From: Porticoccus sp964608185
GTDB taxonomy: Bacteria; Pseudomonadota; Gammaproteobacteria; Pseudomonadales; Porticoccaceae
NCBI GenBank assembly: GCA_964608185.1
Contig: CAZSMR010000002.1
Span: forward strand, 1-64,000
DNA length: 64,000 nucleotides
Direction: 5' to 3'
Of this stretch, positions 17,899 through 25,640 are shown one piece after another. The position numbers and the translations under genes are program-made. The notes beneath the pieces were generated by a model that saw only the letters and a list, made by a program, of their open reading frames with translations, made no database searches and had not been told where the DNA came from. Positions within the stretch are counted from its first letter, which is position 1. Each line of letters starts with the position of its first letter.

Positions 17899-18876
17899 TT
17901 GCAGTTAAATTGTAGTGAATTAGCAAAAAATATTCGTCTTGGTGACAGACGAGCACTATCTAAGGCTATCACCTTAGTCGAGTCAGCCCTTCCGTCTCAT
18001 CAAGAAAATGCAGCAGAATTATTGGAGCTAATTATGCCCTATACAGGAGATTCCATTAGGATTGGAATTTCTGGTGCTCCTGGTGTTGGAAAGTCAACTT
18101 TTATTGAATCTTTCGGTAACCATGTTATCAGCGAAGGACATAAAGTTGCTGTCTTAGCGGTAGATCCAACGTCGTCTGTTAGTGGTGGATCTATATTAGG
18201 AGATAAGACCCGTATGGAGGTCTTATCCCGTGAAGATGATGCATATATTCGACCTTCACCTGCAGGTAAAACACTTGGCGGTGTAACTCGAAGAACACGA
18301 GAAACATTACTGCTTTGTGAGGCTGCTGGTTTTGATATAATTTTCGTAGAAACCGTTGGAGTTGGTCAGTCAGAAACAGCTGTTGCAGAGATGACAGACA
18401 TGTTTCTATTGTTACTATCTCCGGGAGGCGGTGATGAGCTTCAGGGTATTAAGCGCGGTATTATGGAACTCGCAGATCTAGTTTTAGTTAATAAATCTGA
18501 TGGAGACCAGCTAGCTGCTGCTGGAAGAACAGTTTCTGATTATCAGATGGCATTACAATTCCTGCATAACCGAAGCGTAAATTGGCAAGCAAGAGTCCAA
18601 ACAATGTCTTCCCTCAACAATCAAGGTATCGATTCAGTATGGCACGCTGTTACCGAATACCGTCAGTTATTAGAGAAAGCAGGAGAAATATCTTCACGTC
18701 GAACTTCGCAATCATGCGCTTGGATGTGGAGCGAAACAGCTGACGCGCTTTTAGAGGACCTAAAGAAAAGCCAATCAGTAATGAGTCTTGTTGAGGACTT
18801 AGAAGGCGATATAAAAAAAGGTATACTTCCTCCAACAGTTGCTGCAAGAAGGTTGATTCAGCAATTTAAGAAATAA
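17899..18876 (+). CDS. meaB: Methylmalonyl-CoA mutase chaperone GTPase MeaB/ArgK
   Basis: 325 aa, family-typical. MeaB is a G3E-family P-loop GTPase that gates cobalamin loading and protects or reactivates methylmalonyl-CoA mutase. The P-loop GAPGVGKS is at residues 59-66. It is followed by LAVDPTSSVSGGSILGDKTRM, the ETVGVGQSE switch region and the NKSD base-specificity motif. The start is a TTG at 17899 with GAGGGG 8 nt upstream, and no better ATG exists nearby. It lies between pccA and the epimerase, with a 95-nt spacer. The pathway context makes the function nearly certain. Confidence 0.95.
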   Translation: MQLNCSELAKNIRLGDRRALSKAITLVESALPSHQENAAELLELIMPYTGDSIRIGISGAPGVGKSTFIESFGNHVISEGHKVAVLAVDPTSSVSGGSILGDKTRMEVLSREDDAYIRPSPAGKTLGGVTRRTRETLLLCEAAGFDIIFVETVGVGQSETAVAEMTDMFLLLLSPGGGDELQGIKRGIMELADLVLVNKSDGDQLAAAGRTVSDYQMALQFLHNRSVNWQARVQTMSSLNNQGIDSVWHAVTEYRQLLEKAGEISSRRTSQSCAWMWSETADALLEDLKKSQSVMSLVEDLEGDIKKGILPPTVAARRLIQQFKK

Positions 18877-18915
18877 TTTTTTAAAATTAATTACATAACC
18901 TAAAAAAGGTACTTC

Positions 18916-19320
18916 ATGATTGGAAATCTCAACCATATTGCTATTGTAGTCCCCGATCTTGGTAAAGCTGTAGCAACATATCATGACGCGCTGGGAGCTA
19001 AGGTTACTAATCCAGTGGATTTGCCAGACCACGGTGTCCGTGTGGTGTTTGTAGAACTAGAAAATACTAAAATAGAATTACTGCTGCCTATTGGAGCAAG
19101 CTCACCAATCGCCAATTTTTTAGAGCGCAATCCAGATGGCGGTATACACCATATCTGTTATGGTGTAGATAATATTATTGATGCGAGAGACAAGTGTGTT
19201 GCCGAAGGATTAAGAGTTATTGGCAATGGGGAACCTAAAATCGGCGCCCACGGAAAACCCGTTCTATTTCTTCATCCTAAAGATTTATGCGGAACTCTTG
19301 TAGAGCTAGAGCAAACATAA
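18916..19320 (+). CDS. mce: Methylmalonyl-CoA epimerase
   Basis: 134 aa of the glyoxalase/VOC fold. It interconverts the (S) and (R) forms of methylmalonyl-CoA, linking the carboxylase to the mutase. Metal-binding residues are visible as H7 in GNLNHIAIVV, the Glu in KIELLLP, His in GGIHHICYGV and Glu near the C-terminal LVELEQ. AAGG lies 6 nt before the ATG. It is the last gene of the operon. The convergent sat gene ends 24 nt beyond its stop, with no obvious terminator between. Confidence 0.94.
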   Translation: MIGNLNHIAIVVPDLGKAVATYHDALGAKVTNPVDLPDHGVRVVFVELENTKIELLLPIGASSPIANFLERNPDGGIHHICYGVDNIIDARDKCVAEGLRVIGNGEPKIGAHGKPVLFLHPKDLCGTLVELEQT

Positions 19321-19344
19321 AATTATACTCAGAATCCTTAATAA

Positions 19345-20538
19345 CTAGATGATTTTTTCAGAACGATAGTAATCCATAAGTATTTCAGCTACTTCTGATC
19401 TAGAAAATTCTGGCGGAGGAGCAATTCCCTTACTCAGCATCTGCCTAACTTTTGTCCCTGAAAGGATTATGAAATCTTCTTTTTCATGATCTTCGACTTC
19501 GTTCATCATGACTACTTGGTTTAATTTTTTTGAATATGCAGTATGATCTGCCGGAAAAATCTGAATTTCAAGTGACCCATCTGGTACTTTGTTTTTAAAT
19601 ATTTCTTGAGAATCAAACGCACCATAATAATCCCCTACACCAGCATGATCTCTTCCGATAATTAAATGCGTAGCACCCATATTTTGTCTAAAGATGGCAT
19701 GAAGGATGGCTTCTTTAGGTCCGGCATATAACATATCAAATCCATATCCATTTACCATCACTGTATTATCCGGAAAATATAAATCTACCATCTTTCTAAT
19801 ACAGGCATCACGAACAGGAGCTGGAATATCTCCTTTTTTAAGTTTGCCGAGTAACATATGCACAATCACACCATCGGCATCCAGACGCTCCATTGCCATA
19901 TGACATAATTCTTCATGGGCCCGATGCATAGGATTTCGAGTCTGAAAAGCGACAACTTTTTTCCACCCTCGGTTTTCAATTTCATCACGAATTTGTTGAG
20001 CAGTTCTGAATGTGTCTGGAAAATCATTTTTAAAATAACTGAGACTTAATACTTGAATATTTCCTGATATTAAATAGTTACCTAAGCTATTAAAAGTTTC
20101 GACCCCAGGATGTGAAGAGTCAACTGTTCCAAAAATTTCTTTGGCTATAATTTGAATTTCTTCATCAGCAACTAGTTCGATATTTTTTACATCCATGATC
20201 GCCATTACTGGGTTACCGTCAGTATTTGGATCTCTCAAAGCAATACGTTTTTCGCCCTCAATCCCACTTATATCTTTAGTAAGGTTTAATATTGGAATAG
20301 GCCAAAATAATCCGTTAGTCATATGTAGTGTCTTGGAGACACTCAATGTTTCTTGAAGATTCATATAGCCGGGTAAAGGATTAAAATATCCTGCACCTAG
20401 CATTACTGCGTTGGCTGCAGCTGAGGAATTGATAACTAGGGATGGCAAGAAAGAAGCTTCTTCTTGAAGCTTGCTATTATGTTCTGGGTCAGAAATAAAT
20501 AATGAATTTAATTTTTCTGAGCCATGTGGCTTTATCAC
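19345..20538 (-). CDS. sat: Sulfate adenylyltransferase (ATP sulfurylase, homo-oligomeric type)
   Basis: 397 aa. This is the Sat type unrelated to CysDN. It interconverts ATP plus sulfate with APS plus pyrophosphate. The nucleotide motif QTRNPMHRAHEE begins at residue 199 and the second signature IIGRDHAGVGDYYG is near residue 295. There is no C-terminal APS kinase domain. The start is GTG at 20538 with GGGGAG about 6 nt upstream. Sulfur oxidisers use this enzyme in reverse to make ATP from APS, but several groups use it for assimilation. Neither aprAB nor cysH/cysC is adjacent, so the direction cannot be decided here. Confidence 0.93.
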   Translation of the reverse strand: MIKPHGSEKLNSLFISDPEHNSKLQEEASFLPSLVINSSAAANAVMLGAGYFNPLPGYMNLQETLSVSKTLHMTNGLFWPIPILNLTKDISGIEGEKRIALRDPNTDGNPVMAIMDVKNIELVADEEIQIIAKEIFGTVDSSHPGVETFNSLGNYLISGNIQVLSLSYFKNDFPDTFRTAQQIRDEIENRGWKKVVAFQTRNPMHRAHEELCHMAMERLDADGVIVHMLLGKLKKGDIPAPVRDACIRKMVDLYFPDNTVMVNGYGFDMLYAGPKEAILHAIFRQNMGATHLIIGRDHAGVGDYYGAFDSQEIFKNKVPDGSLEIQIFPADHTAYSKKLNQVVMMNEVEDHEKEDFIILSGTKVRQMLSKGIAPPPEFSRSEVAEILMDYYRSEKII

Positions 20539-20587
20539 GTTTCACTCCCCTGAGAGAATTAATTAACTTACTGATGCGTAAGATATA

Positions 20588-20617
20588 ACTATAATATTAT
20601 AGATTTTGTTATGACAA
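20588..20617 (-). promoter_or_regulatory. Candidate sigma-70 promoter for sat
   Basis: On the minus strand TTGTCA is followed after 18 bp by TATAGT, five of six matches to each consensus hexamer. It lies about 50 bp before the sat GTG start. The palindrome TTTGT-TATG-ACAAA covers the -35 hexamer, so a regulator could act there. Confidence 0.5.
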
Positions 20618-20818
20618 ATTCTGGCTACTAGAATCTATTTCTACACTTATGCTCATGTTACTTGCTGTTAATATTGTATGCCGAGCATAGTATCGATAGT
20701 TGCCCTATTTTTCCACACAAAAAAATGCAATAAATATCACTATATATTTTGCAGCGCAAAAATAAATAATTGCCTAGCAAAAACCTTAGTAATTAATATA
20801 TTTAATACTCAAACATCG

Positions 20819-20847
20819 TTCACGATCAACACTTATATCGTTATAAT
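20819..20847 (+). promoter_or_regulatory. Candidate sigma-70 promoter for the pseudoazurin gene
   Basis: TTCACG and a perfect TATAAT are 17 bp apart, about 60 bp before the ATG. ATCGT and ACGAT arms flank and overlap the -35 element and could form an operator. Confidence 0.5.
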
Positions 20848-20907
20848 GATTTATCGATTTTCGCAACTCAAGTATTGCCCCTATTAATGAAAAATGTGGA
20901 GAAGAAA

Positions 20908-21525
20908 ATGAGTCAATTTAAAAAGGTCGGTATGACCGTCTTAACAATGGTCATATTATTGGGAATTTCAGGTTGTGGCTCCAATGAGAAGGAATTGAAA
21001 CTTACGTCACAGCAAAAAGAGGAAATTGCTGAGCGACTAGTTCCTGCAGGTAAGTTGGTTCTTCAAAAGGATTTGAATCAAACTGCAACTACTGCAGCAG
21101 TTCGAAGCACTGCATCTGCTCCAAAAGTTAAACTTTCAGAAGGTTCAGAGCATATCGTTAAAATGTTAAATTCAGGTGCTGGTGGAAGTATGATCTTCGA
21201 ACCTGCTGTGATTAAGGTGTCTAAAGGCGATACCATTCATTTTAAGGCAACAGATATGTCACACAATTCAGCTTCTATGGATGGAATGATTCCTGAGGGA
21301 GCTTCTAGTTGGGCTGGGCAATTAAGTCAGGATATGACTATTCAGCTGGATACCGAAGGAGTCTACGTATATCAATGCGATCCTCACGCAATGATGGCTA
21401 TGGTTGGAGTAATTCAGGTAGGAGAAGCTATAAATATGAGCCAAGTGAAAGAGGAAGCAGCCAATCAAAAATCAACGTTTATGATGAATTCAGAAAGGTT
21501 AGAGACCTATTTATCTCAACTTTAA
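20908..21525 (+). CDS. Pseudoazurin-type copper lipoprotein with a cytochrome-c5-like leader segment
   Basis: 205 aa from the ATG at 20908, which has GGAG 6 nt upstream. Residues 1-22 are a lipoprotein signal ending LLGISGC, with the lipid-carrying cysteine at C23. Residues 30-55 (EEIAERLVPAGKLVLQKD) resemble the stretch that precedes the heme domain in gammaproteobacterial cytochrome c5 proteins, but there is no CxxCH. Residues 80-172 are a pseudoazurin/plastocyanin domain with a full type 1 copper set: H119, C157, H160 and M165. A 30-residue tail follows. It would carry single electrons at the membrane, for example to nitrite or nitrous oxide reductase or an oxidase. The partner is unknown. 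It is divergent from sat. Confidence 0.85.
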   Translation: MSQFKKVGMTVLTMVILLGISGCGSNEKELKLTSQQKEEIAERLVPAGKLVLQKDLNQTATTAAVRSTASAPKVKLSEGSEHIVKMLNSGAGGSMIFEPAVIKVSKGDTIHFKATDMSHNSASMDGMIPEGASSWAGQLSQDMTIQLDTEGVYVYQCDPHAMMAMVGVIQVGEAINMSQVKEEAANQKSTFMMNSERLETYLSQL

Positions 21526-21642
21526 AAGAAATTATTAGCGACTAGTTTTTTAAAATAGGTTTGTACTTTTTTGCAATTATAGTCAAGTTTTACTTGTGCT
21601 ATATATAATAATTCTATGAAGCACTTTTCCTTTGCAGGCATG

Positions 21643-22362
21643 TTATTTGATTGCTAGGAATCCCTCGAAGCAGAGGTATTTTTGAACCGTGTTGATGTCA
21701 ACAAACCCTGCCCTTTTTAGCATGTCTAAATTACCTTGTGTTGAGAAAGGCTCTAACACTCCTTTCAGGCTCCTAGATTTAGCAATTATTTCATCAGCCG
21801 AATACCCTTCACGAAGTTTATAGTCGTGATACAGAGCGCTCAAAATATCTTGAAATCTAGCATCTGCCCCACGAACTTTTTCAAACAATAATAGGGCTCC
21901 CCCCCAGTTTAATGTCTTGTATAGTTTATCTATTAATTTTTGTCGCACTGAGGTGTTTATGAATTGAACAGTATAGTAACAAACAATTAAATCTGCCTGA
22001 TCCATCTCTAGTTGCGTTACATCCTCAGCAAGAAAAGAAACATTTAACCCTTTTACCTGATTAAGTTTGCTACAGGATTTTCTAATCATGTCTTCTTCTA
22101 TGTCTACCCCAATAAAATGTGCCTCGGGTTTATTTTTATGATGAGCTGCAAGCTCCAGAGTTAAGGTCCCTGTAGAGCAACCTATTTCATAGCATATAGA
22201 GTTTGGCTTAATAAAAAAATCACTCATATCGCATATGAGATCATGCCCCTCCTTATATAGAGGAACTGATCTAGATATATGAGCATCAAATGAGTCTACT
22301 AATTTCCCGTTAAATGTCCAATTTGCCCTTTCTAAAGGTAATGTAGCACTTACTTTTTTCAT
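21643..22362 (-). CDS. CmoA-like SAM-binding protein (carboxy-SAM synthase family)
   Basis: 239 aa, close to E. coli CmoA (247). A Rossmann methyltransferase fold is visible in YEIGCSTGTLTLEL (motif I), FIGVDIEEDMI and GGALLLFEKV. NWTFNGKLVDSFDAHISRSVPLY matches the WTFDE...RSVPGY opening of CmoA. The C-terminal LYHDYKLREGYSADEI also follows CmoA. CmoA makes carboxy-SAM from prephenate for the tRNA wobble modification cmo5U. No cmoB is next to it, which is unusual, and the sequence is rather divergent, so a related methyltransferase remains possible. AGGA lies 8 nt before the ATG. It is divergent from the HMG-CoA lyase gene. Confidence 0.7.
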   Translation of the reverse strand: MKKVSATLPLERANWTFNGKLVDSFDAHISRSVPLYKEGHDLICDMSDFFIKPNSICYEIGCSTGTLTLELAAHHKNKPEAHFIGVDIEEDMIRKSCSKLNQVKGLNVSFLAEDVTQLEMDQADLIVCYYTVQFINTSVRQKLIDKLYKTLNWGGALLLFEKVRGADARFQDILSALYHDYKLREGYSADEIIAKSRSLKGVLEPFSTQGNLDMLKRAGFVDINTVQKYLCFEGFLAIK

Positions 22363-22462
22363 TTCTAAGATCCTTTCGGGGATATTTCAAGCAAATTATG
22401 GACTCTATATTAGCATTAAATTATATAATGCTCTCAGTTAATGTACGAGTTAGAATGAAGTT

Positions 22463-23371
22463 ATGCCTTTGCCCAAAAAAGTAAAAATTGTTGAAGTAAG
22501 CCCAAGAGATGGATTGCAAAATGAATCAAAATTGGTCTGTGCTGAGGAAAAAATAGAGCTAATTAATCTTTTGGTTCATGCTGGAGTTCGTTGTATCGAA
22601 GCTGGAAGTTTTGTAAACCCAAATTGGATCCCGCAAATGGCTACTAGCGATGATGTGTTTCGTGGTATGAGGCGCAGAAAAAACGTTACTTTTTCAGCAC
22701 TAATACCAAATCTACGAGGATTTGATCGCGCCATAGATGCTGGTGTTGACGAGATATCAATTTTTACTTCAGTATCTGAATCTTTTAGTAAAATAAATAT
22801 AAATTGTTCGGTTGATGAGAGCTTGCAGCGCTTCATACCAGTTCTTAAGGCTGCACAAGATAAAAATATTCCAGTACGAGCTTACGTATCTTGTGTGGCA
22901 GGCTGCCCTTATGAAGGCTATATGAATCCAGAGAAGTCAGCCAAATTGGCTGATGAGCTATATCAGATGGGCTGTTATGAAATTTCACTGGCTGATACAA
23001 CTGGAGTTGGAACTCCATACCTTATATCCCAAATAATAGAATGCGTTGCTAAAAAAATTCCTATCCACAGAATCGCCGTTCACTTCCACGATACTTATAG
23101 TCAAGCCCTAGTAAATATTTATGCAGCATTATTAATGGGGGTAAACATTATTGATAGCTCAGTAGCAGGACTTGGCGGTTGTCCTTATGTAAAAAATCCC
23201 GATAATAATGGAGCCTCTGGAAATGTTGCAACTGAGGATTTAGTTTATATGCTTAATGGCTTAGATATTGAGCATAATATTAATCTTAAGAGAGTTATTG
23301 CAGCAGGGGTTTTCATTTCCAGAAAACTTGGGAGGCCAAATAGATCTAAAGTTTCTACAGCATTGGCTTGA
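22463..23371 (+). CDS. mvaB: Hydroxymethylglutaryl-CoA lyase
   Basis: 302 aa, standard length. It cleaves HMG-CoA to acetoacetate and acetyl-CoA, the last step of leucine degradation. Markers are VEVSPRDGLQNE (catalytic Arg and metal Asp) at the N-terminus, EAGSFVNPNWIPQMA, the ISLADTTGVGTP segment, the metal histidines in AVHFHDTYSQAL, and the flexible loop GLGGCPYVKNPDNNGASGN with the catalytic cysteine. The acetoacetate could be used by ScoAB at the left edge of the window. The usual companions (isovaleryl-CoA dehydrogenase, methylcrotonyl-CoA carboxylase) are not adjacent. Confidence 0.95.
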   Translation: MPLPKKVKIVEVSPRDGLQNESKLVCAEEKIELINLLVHAGVRCIEAGSFVNPNWIPQMATSDDVFRGMRRRKNVTFSALIPNLRGFDRAIDAGVDEISIFTSVSESFSKININCSVDESLQRFIPVLKAAQDKNIPVRAYVSCVAGCPYEGYMNPEKSAKLADELYQMGCYEISLADTTGVGTPYLISQIIECVAKKIPIHRIAVHFHDTYSQALVNIYAALLMGVNIIDSSVAGLGGCPYVKNPDNNGASGNVATEDLVYMLNGLDIEHNINLKRVIAAGVFISRKLGRPNRSKVSTALA

Positions 23372-23443
23372 TATTGAACCACTATTTATTGTATTTTGCA
23401 GGCCTTAGATAATAATTAAATTTTTTTTAATTAGAGGACCGAT

Positions 23444-24268
23444 ATGAATACTTCACCTGATAATAAAAATAATGAAATAGCACTGCAAGATTTAAAAAAA
23501 ATCACGGTTAACAGCGAAGTCATCACTCCTGTTGAGATAATTCAAGAGATGCAGCATCATCAGTCTGATTCGCAAGATGATAGCGTCAAAAAATCATCTG
23601 AGGTTTTAATTATACAGCTACTGTTTTTGCAAAAAGCAAAAGAACTTGAGTTAGATAAAGATCTTCCAAAGGATACCGAAAGTTCCCTTGAAGAAACAAT
23701 AATCGGTAGACTGATTAATGAAAAAATACCAAAGTCAGACAACATTTCTGAAGACGATTGCCAAAAATATTATGATAGTAATATCAATACGTTTCTGACC
23801 AAGCAAATGTTGGAGTTGAAACATATTTTGATAAGCCCGAAACAGCAAGACAAGTGTTGCAGGGCTGACGCAAAAAAATTAGCGATATCATTAATAGCAA
23901 AACTGAAAAAATCTATAGATCTTTTTGAGTCCTTGGTAGCTAAACATTCTACTTGTCCATCTAAGGAAACTGGAGGATCCCTAGGTAGAGTTGGCCGAGG
24001 ACAGACACCCCCAGAATTTGAAAAGGTAGTTTTTAGTTTACAAGAGGGCTTGCATGAAAATCCAGTTGAATCTGATTTTGGTTTTCACGTAGTTCACATC
24101 GACAAAATAATACCACCTAAACAACTAGAATATGAGCAAGTCAAAGGCGATATCGCTGATATGTTAATTGAGGTTGGACATCGCATAGAGCTGTCCAAAT
24201 ATACTCATCAGTTAATTAATGACGCAGATATAAATGGATATGATTTTACAGCCAGTTCTAACGACTAA
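23444..24268 (+). CDS. Cytoplasmic parvulin-type peptidyl-prolyl isomerase
   Basis: 274 aa. The C-terminal half is a parvulin (rotamase) domain: LELKHILISPK, FESLVAKHSTCPSKETGGSLGRVGRGQTPPEFEKVVFSLQEG, and DFGFHVVHIDK. The N-terminal half is a helical region like that of NifM/SurA-type chaperones, but there is no signal peptide or membrane segment, so it should act in the cytoplasm. Two adjacent cysteines (KCC) are unusual for the family. AGAGGA precedes the ATG. It stands alone after the HMG-CoA lyase gene and converges on the AhpA-like gene. NifM-like proteins assist specific enzymes, but no client is evident here. Confidence 0.85.
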   Translation: MNTSPDNKNNEIALQDLKKITVNSEVITPVEIIQEMQHHQSDSQDDSVKKSSEVLIIQLLFLQKAKELELDKDLPKDTESSLEETIIGRLINEKIPKSDNISEDDCQKYYDSNINTFLTKQMLELKHILISPKQQDKCCRADAKKLAISLIAKLKKSIDLFESLVAKHSTCPSKETGGSLGRVGRGQTPPEFEKVVFSLQEGLHENPVESDFGFHVVHIDKIIPPKQLEYEQVKGDIADMLIEVGHRIELSKYTHQLINDADINGYDFTASSND

Positions 24269-24293
24269 ATTTTTTTAAAAATTAGCTTAATGC

Positions 24294-25517
24294 TTAGATA
24301 TCACGGGCTAGTATTTCAATTTGTTGTCTAGTCAATTTTTCGCAGATATCACCTAGTCCTTCTACTCTAAATAGTAGACTTTTTGAGCTTGGGGGAGATA
24401 GCAGTACTTCTTTTAATGAATCATGCTCCTTGGTCTGCCCATCAAGTAATATTTCGTCATCAACCGCTTGATCAAGCATAAGCTGCAATGAATTTAAGTG
24501 TTCTTCGCAGCTAGACTCTTGAAGAAGTTGAGAGCTGAAATTTTTATATTCAACACTGAGTATAGCGCTAGCAAGTTCCAATTTTATACCTTGCGCATCA
24601 AGCAACTTTTGACTTAATTTATGAATCACTGAAGAGCAACATAGAGCTCTCAAAGGGTGTGCATCTTCACCTGATTTTCCTTTGAATTTTAAATAAACAC
24701 AACGCTGACCTGCTTGTAGCCTCACAGCCCCATAAATAGCTGCAGTATCATTAATTAGAGTGTCAAACTGAGACATTAAAGATTCAAGATGTTCTGGGTT
24801 GACTCTTGTCTTTAATATAGTCAGGTTTTTACAGTTAATAGCTAGAATTGTTGACTCTTCATACTTTTCTTCAATGTAAGGTTGCTGGTTTTTTACTCTC
24901 GCTGATATTAAGGGTTCTAGTCTTTTTTCAAGCATGCTCAGTTCATCCATTGGCCCTTCTCCGTCGCTCGGTAGCTGCTGGATAATACGGTTAAGTCTGA
25001 GTGAAAAATCTTTTCCCAATTTTATTGACGTGTATATTAATAGCGAAAAGATGCTTACAAATAAAAGACAAATCGTTATATTCAAAACTTTAAAGTATGC
25101 TTCGAAAAACTTGTTATCAAATTGAATGAGAGCATATCCTACAATTTCAGTTTCTATTGTTATAGGGCTTGTATATTTGCTGCCTAAATTGTCCACACTA
25201 TTTTTTTGTGAAACCTTTTTGGCTTTAGCTAAAATTTGGCTAGATGCATCATATACTGCAACATATTTGAGACCTTCAATTGCCAGTACCTCATCTATCT
25301 CAATCTGGAGGCTCAAAATATCTTGATTTATGATTGAAGTTTTAGCTACTTTCGCTAATTGTAAAGAGAGAGCATCGCCTAGATATTTTTCTTGCCTATC
25401 TGCTGTCGAGCCTATTTGATAATTAATGATTAGAGCGCCAAAAATTCCAACAATCAAAGTGAACGTTATGGTGATTATGGGTAATATTTTCGCGTAAGAC
25501 TTTTTATTCTTGCCCAT
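24294..25517 (-). CDS. AhpA/YtjB-family membrane protein divergent from serB
   Basis: 407 aa. Residues about 13-33 form a transmembrane helix and a second one is at about 150-172. Between them lies an extracytoplasmic sensor-like region of about 115 residues (LSLQLAKVAKTSIINQD through IVGYALIQFD). The remainder is cytoplasmic. This layout and the divergent position beside serB match the AhpA/YtjB (Smp) family of gammaproteobacteria. The molecular function of the family is poorly known. The ATG at 25517 is preferred over the TTG two codons earlier. The name rests more on layout and synteny than on sequence motifs. Confidence 0.65.
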   Translation of the reverse strand: MGKNKKSYAKILPIITITFTLIVGIFGALIINYQIGSTADRQEKYLGDALSLQLAKVAKTSIINQDILSLQIEIDEVLAIEGLKYVAVYDASSQILAKAKKVSQKNSVDNLGSKYTSPITIETEIVGYALIQFDNKFFEAYFKVLNITICLLFVSIFSLLIYTSIKLGKDFSLRLNRIIQQLPSDGEGPMDELSMLEKRLEPLISARVKNQQPYIEEKYEESTILAINCKNLTILKTRVNPEHLESLMSQFDTLINDTAAIYGAVRLQAGQRCVYLKFKGKSGEDAHPLRALCCSSVIHKLSQKLLDAQGIKLELASAILSVEYKNFSSQLLQESSCEEHLNSLQLMLDQAVDDEILLDGQTKEHDSLKEVLLSPPSSKSLLFRVEGLGDICEKLTRQQIEILARDI

Positions 25518-25640
25518 TATCAATTATTCCCATAAGGTTTATCTGTTAGATTTATTTTAACTTGTTAATCGCTCTTCTATAATACCTGATATGAAGGGTA
25601 ACTGGGTTTTTTGGCTTTATTATATATATTGGAATTAATT

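Larger units (their letters stand above)
20539..20907. other. 369-bp divergent intergenic region between sat and the pseudoazurin gene
   Basis: I see no gene here. It holds a candidate promoter for each flanking gene (listed separately), an inverted repeat TTTGT-TATG-ACAAA at 20605-20618 overlapping the sat promoter, and several ATCGT/ACGAT arms (20815-20819, 20822-20826, 20837-20841) overlapping the promoter of the copper protein. These arms could be operators. Confidence 0.5.
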
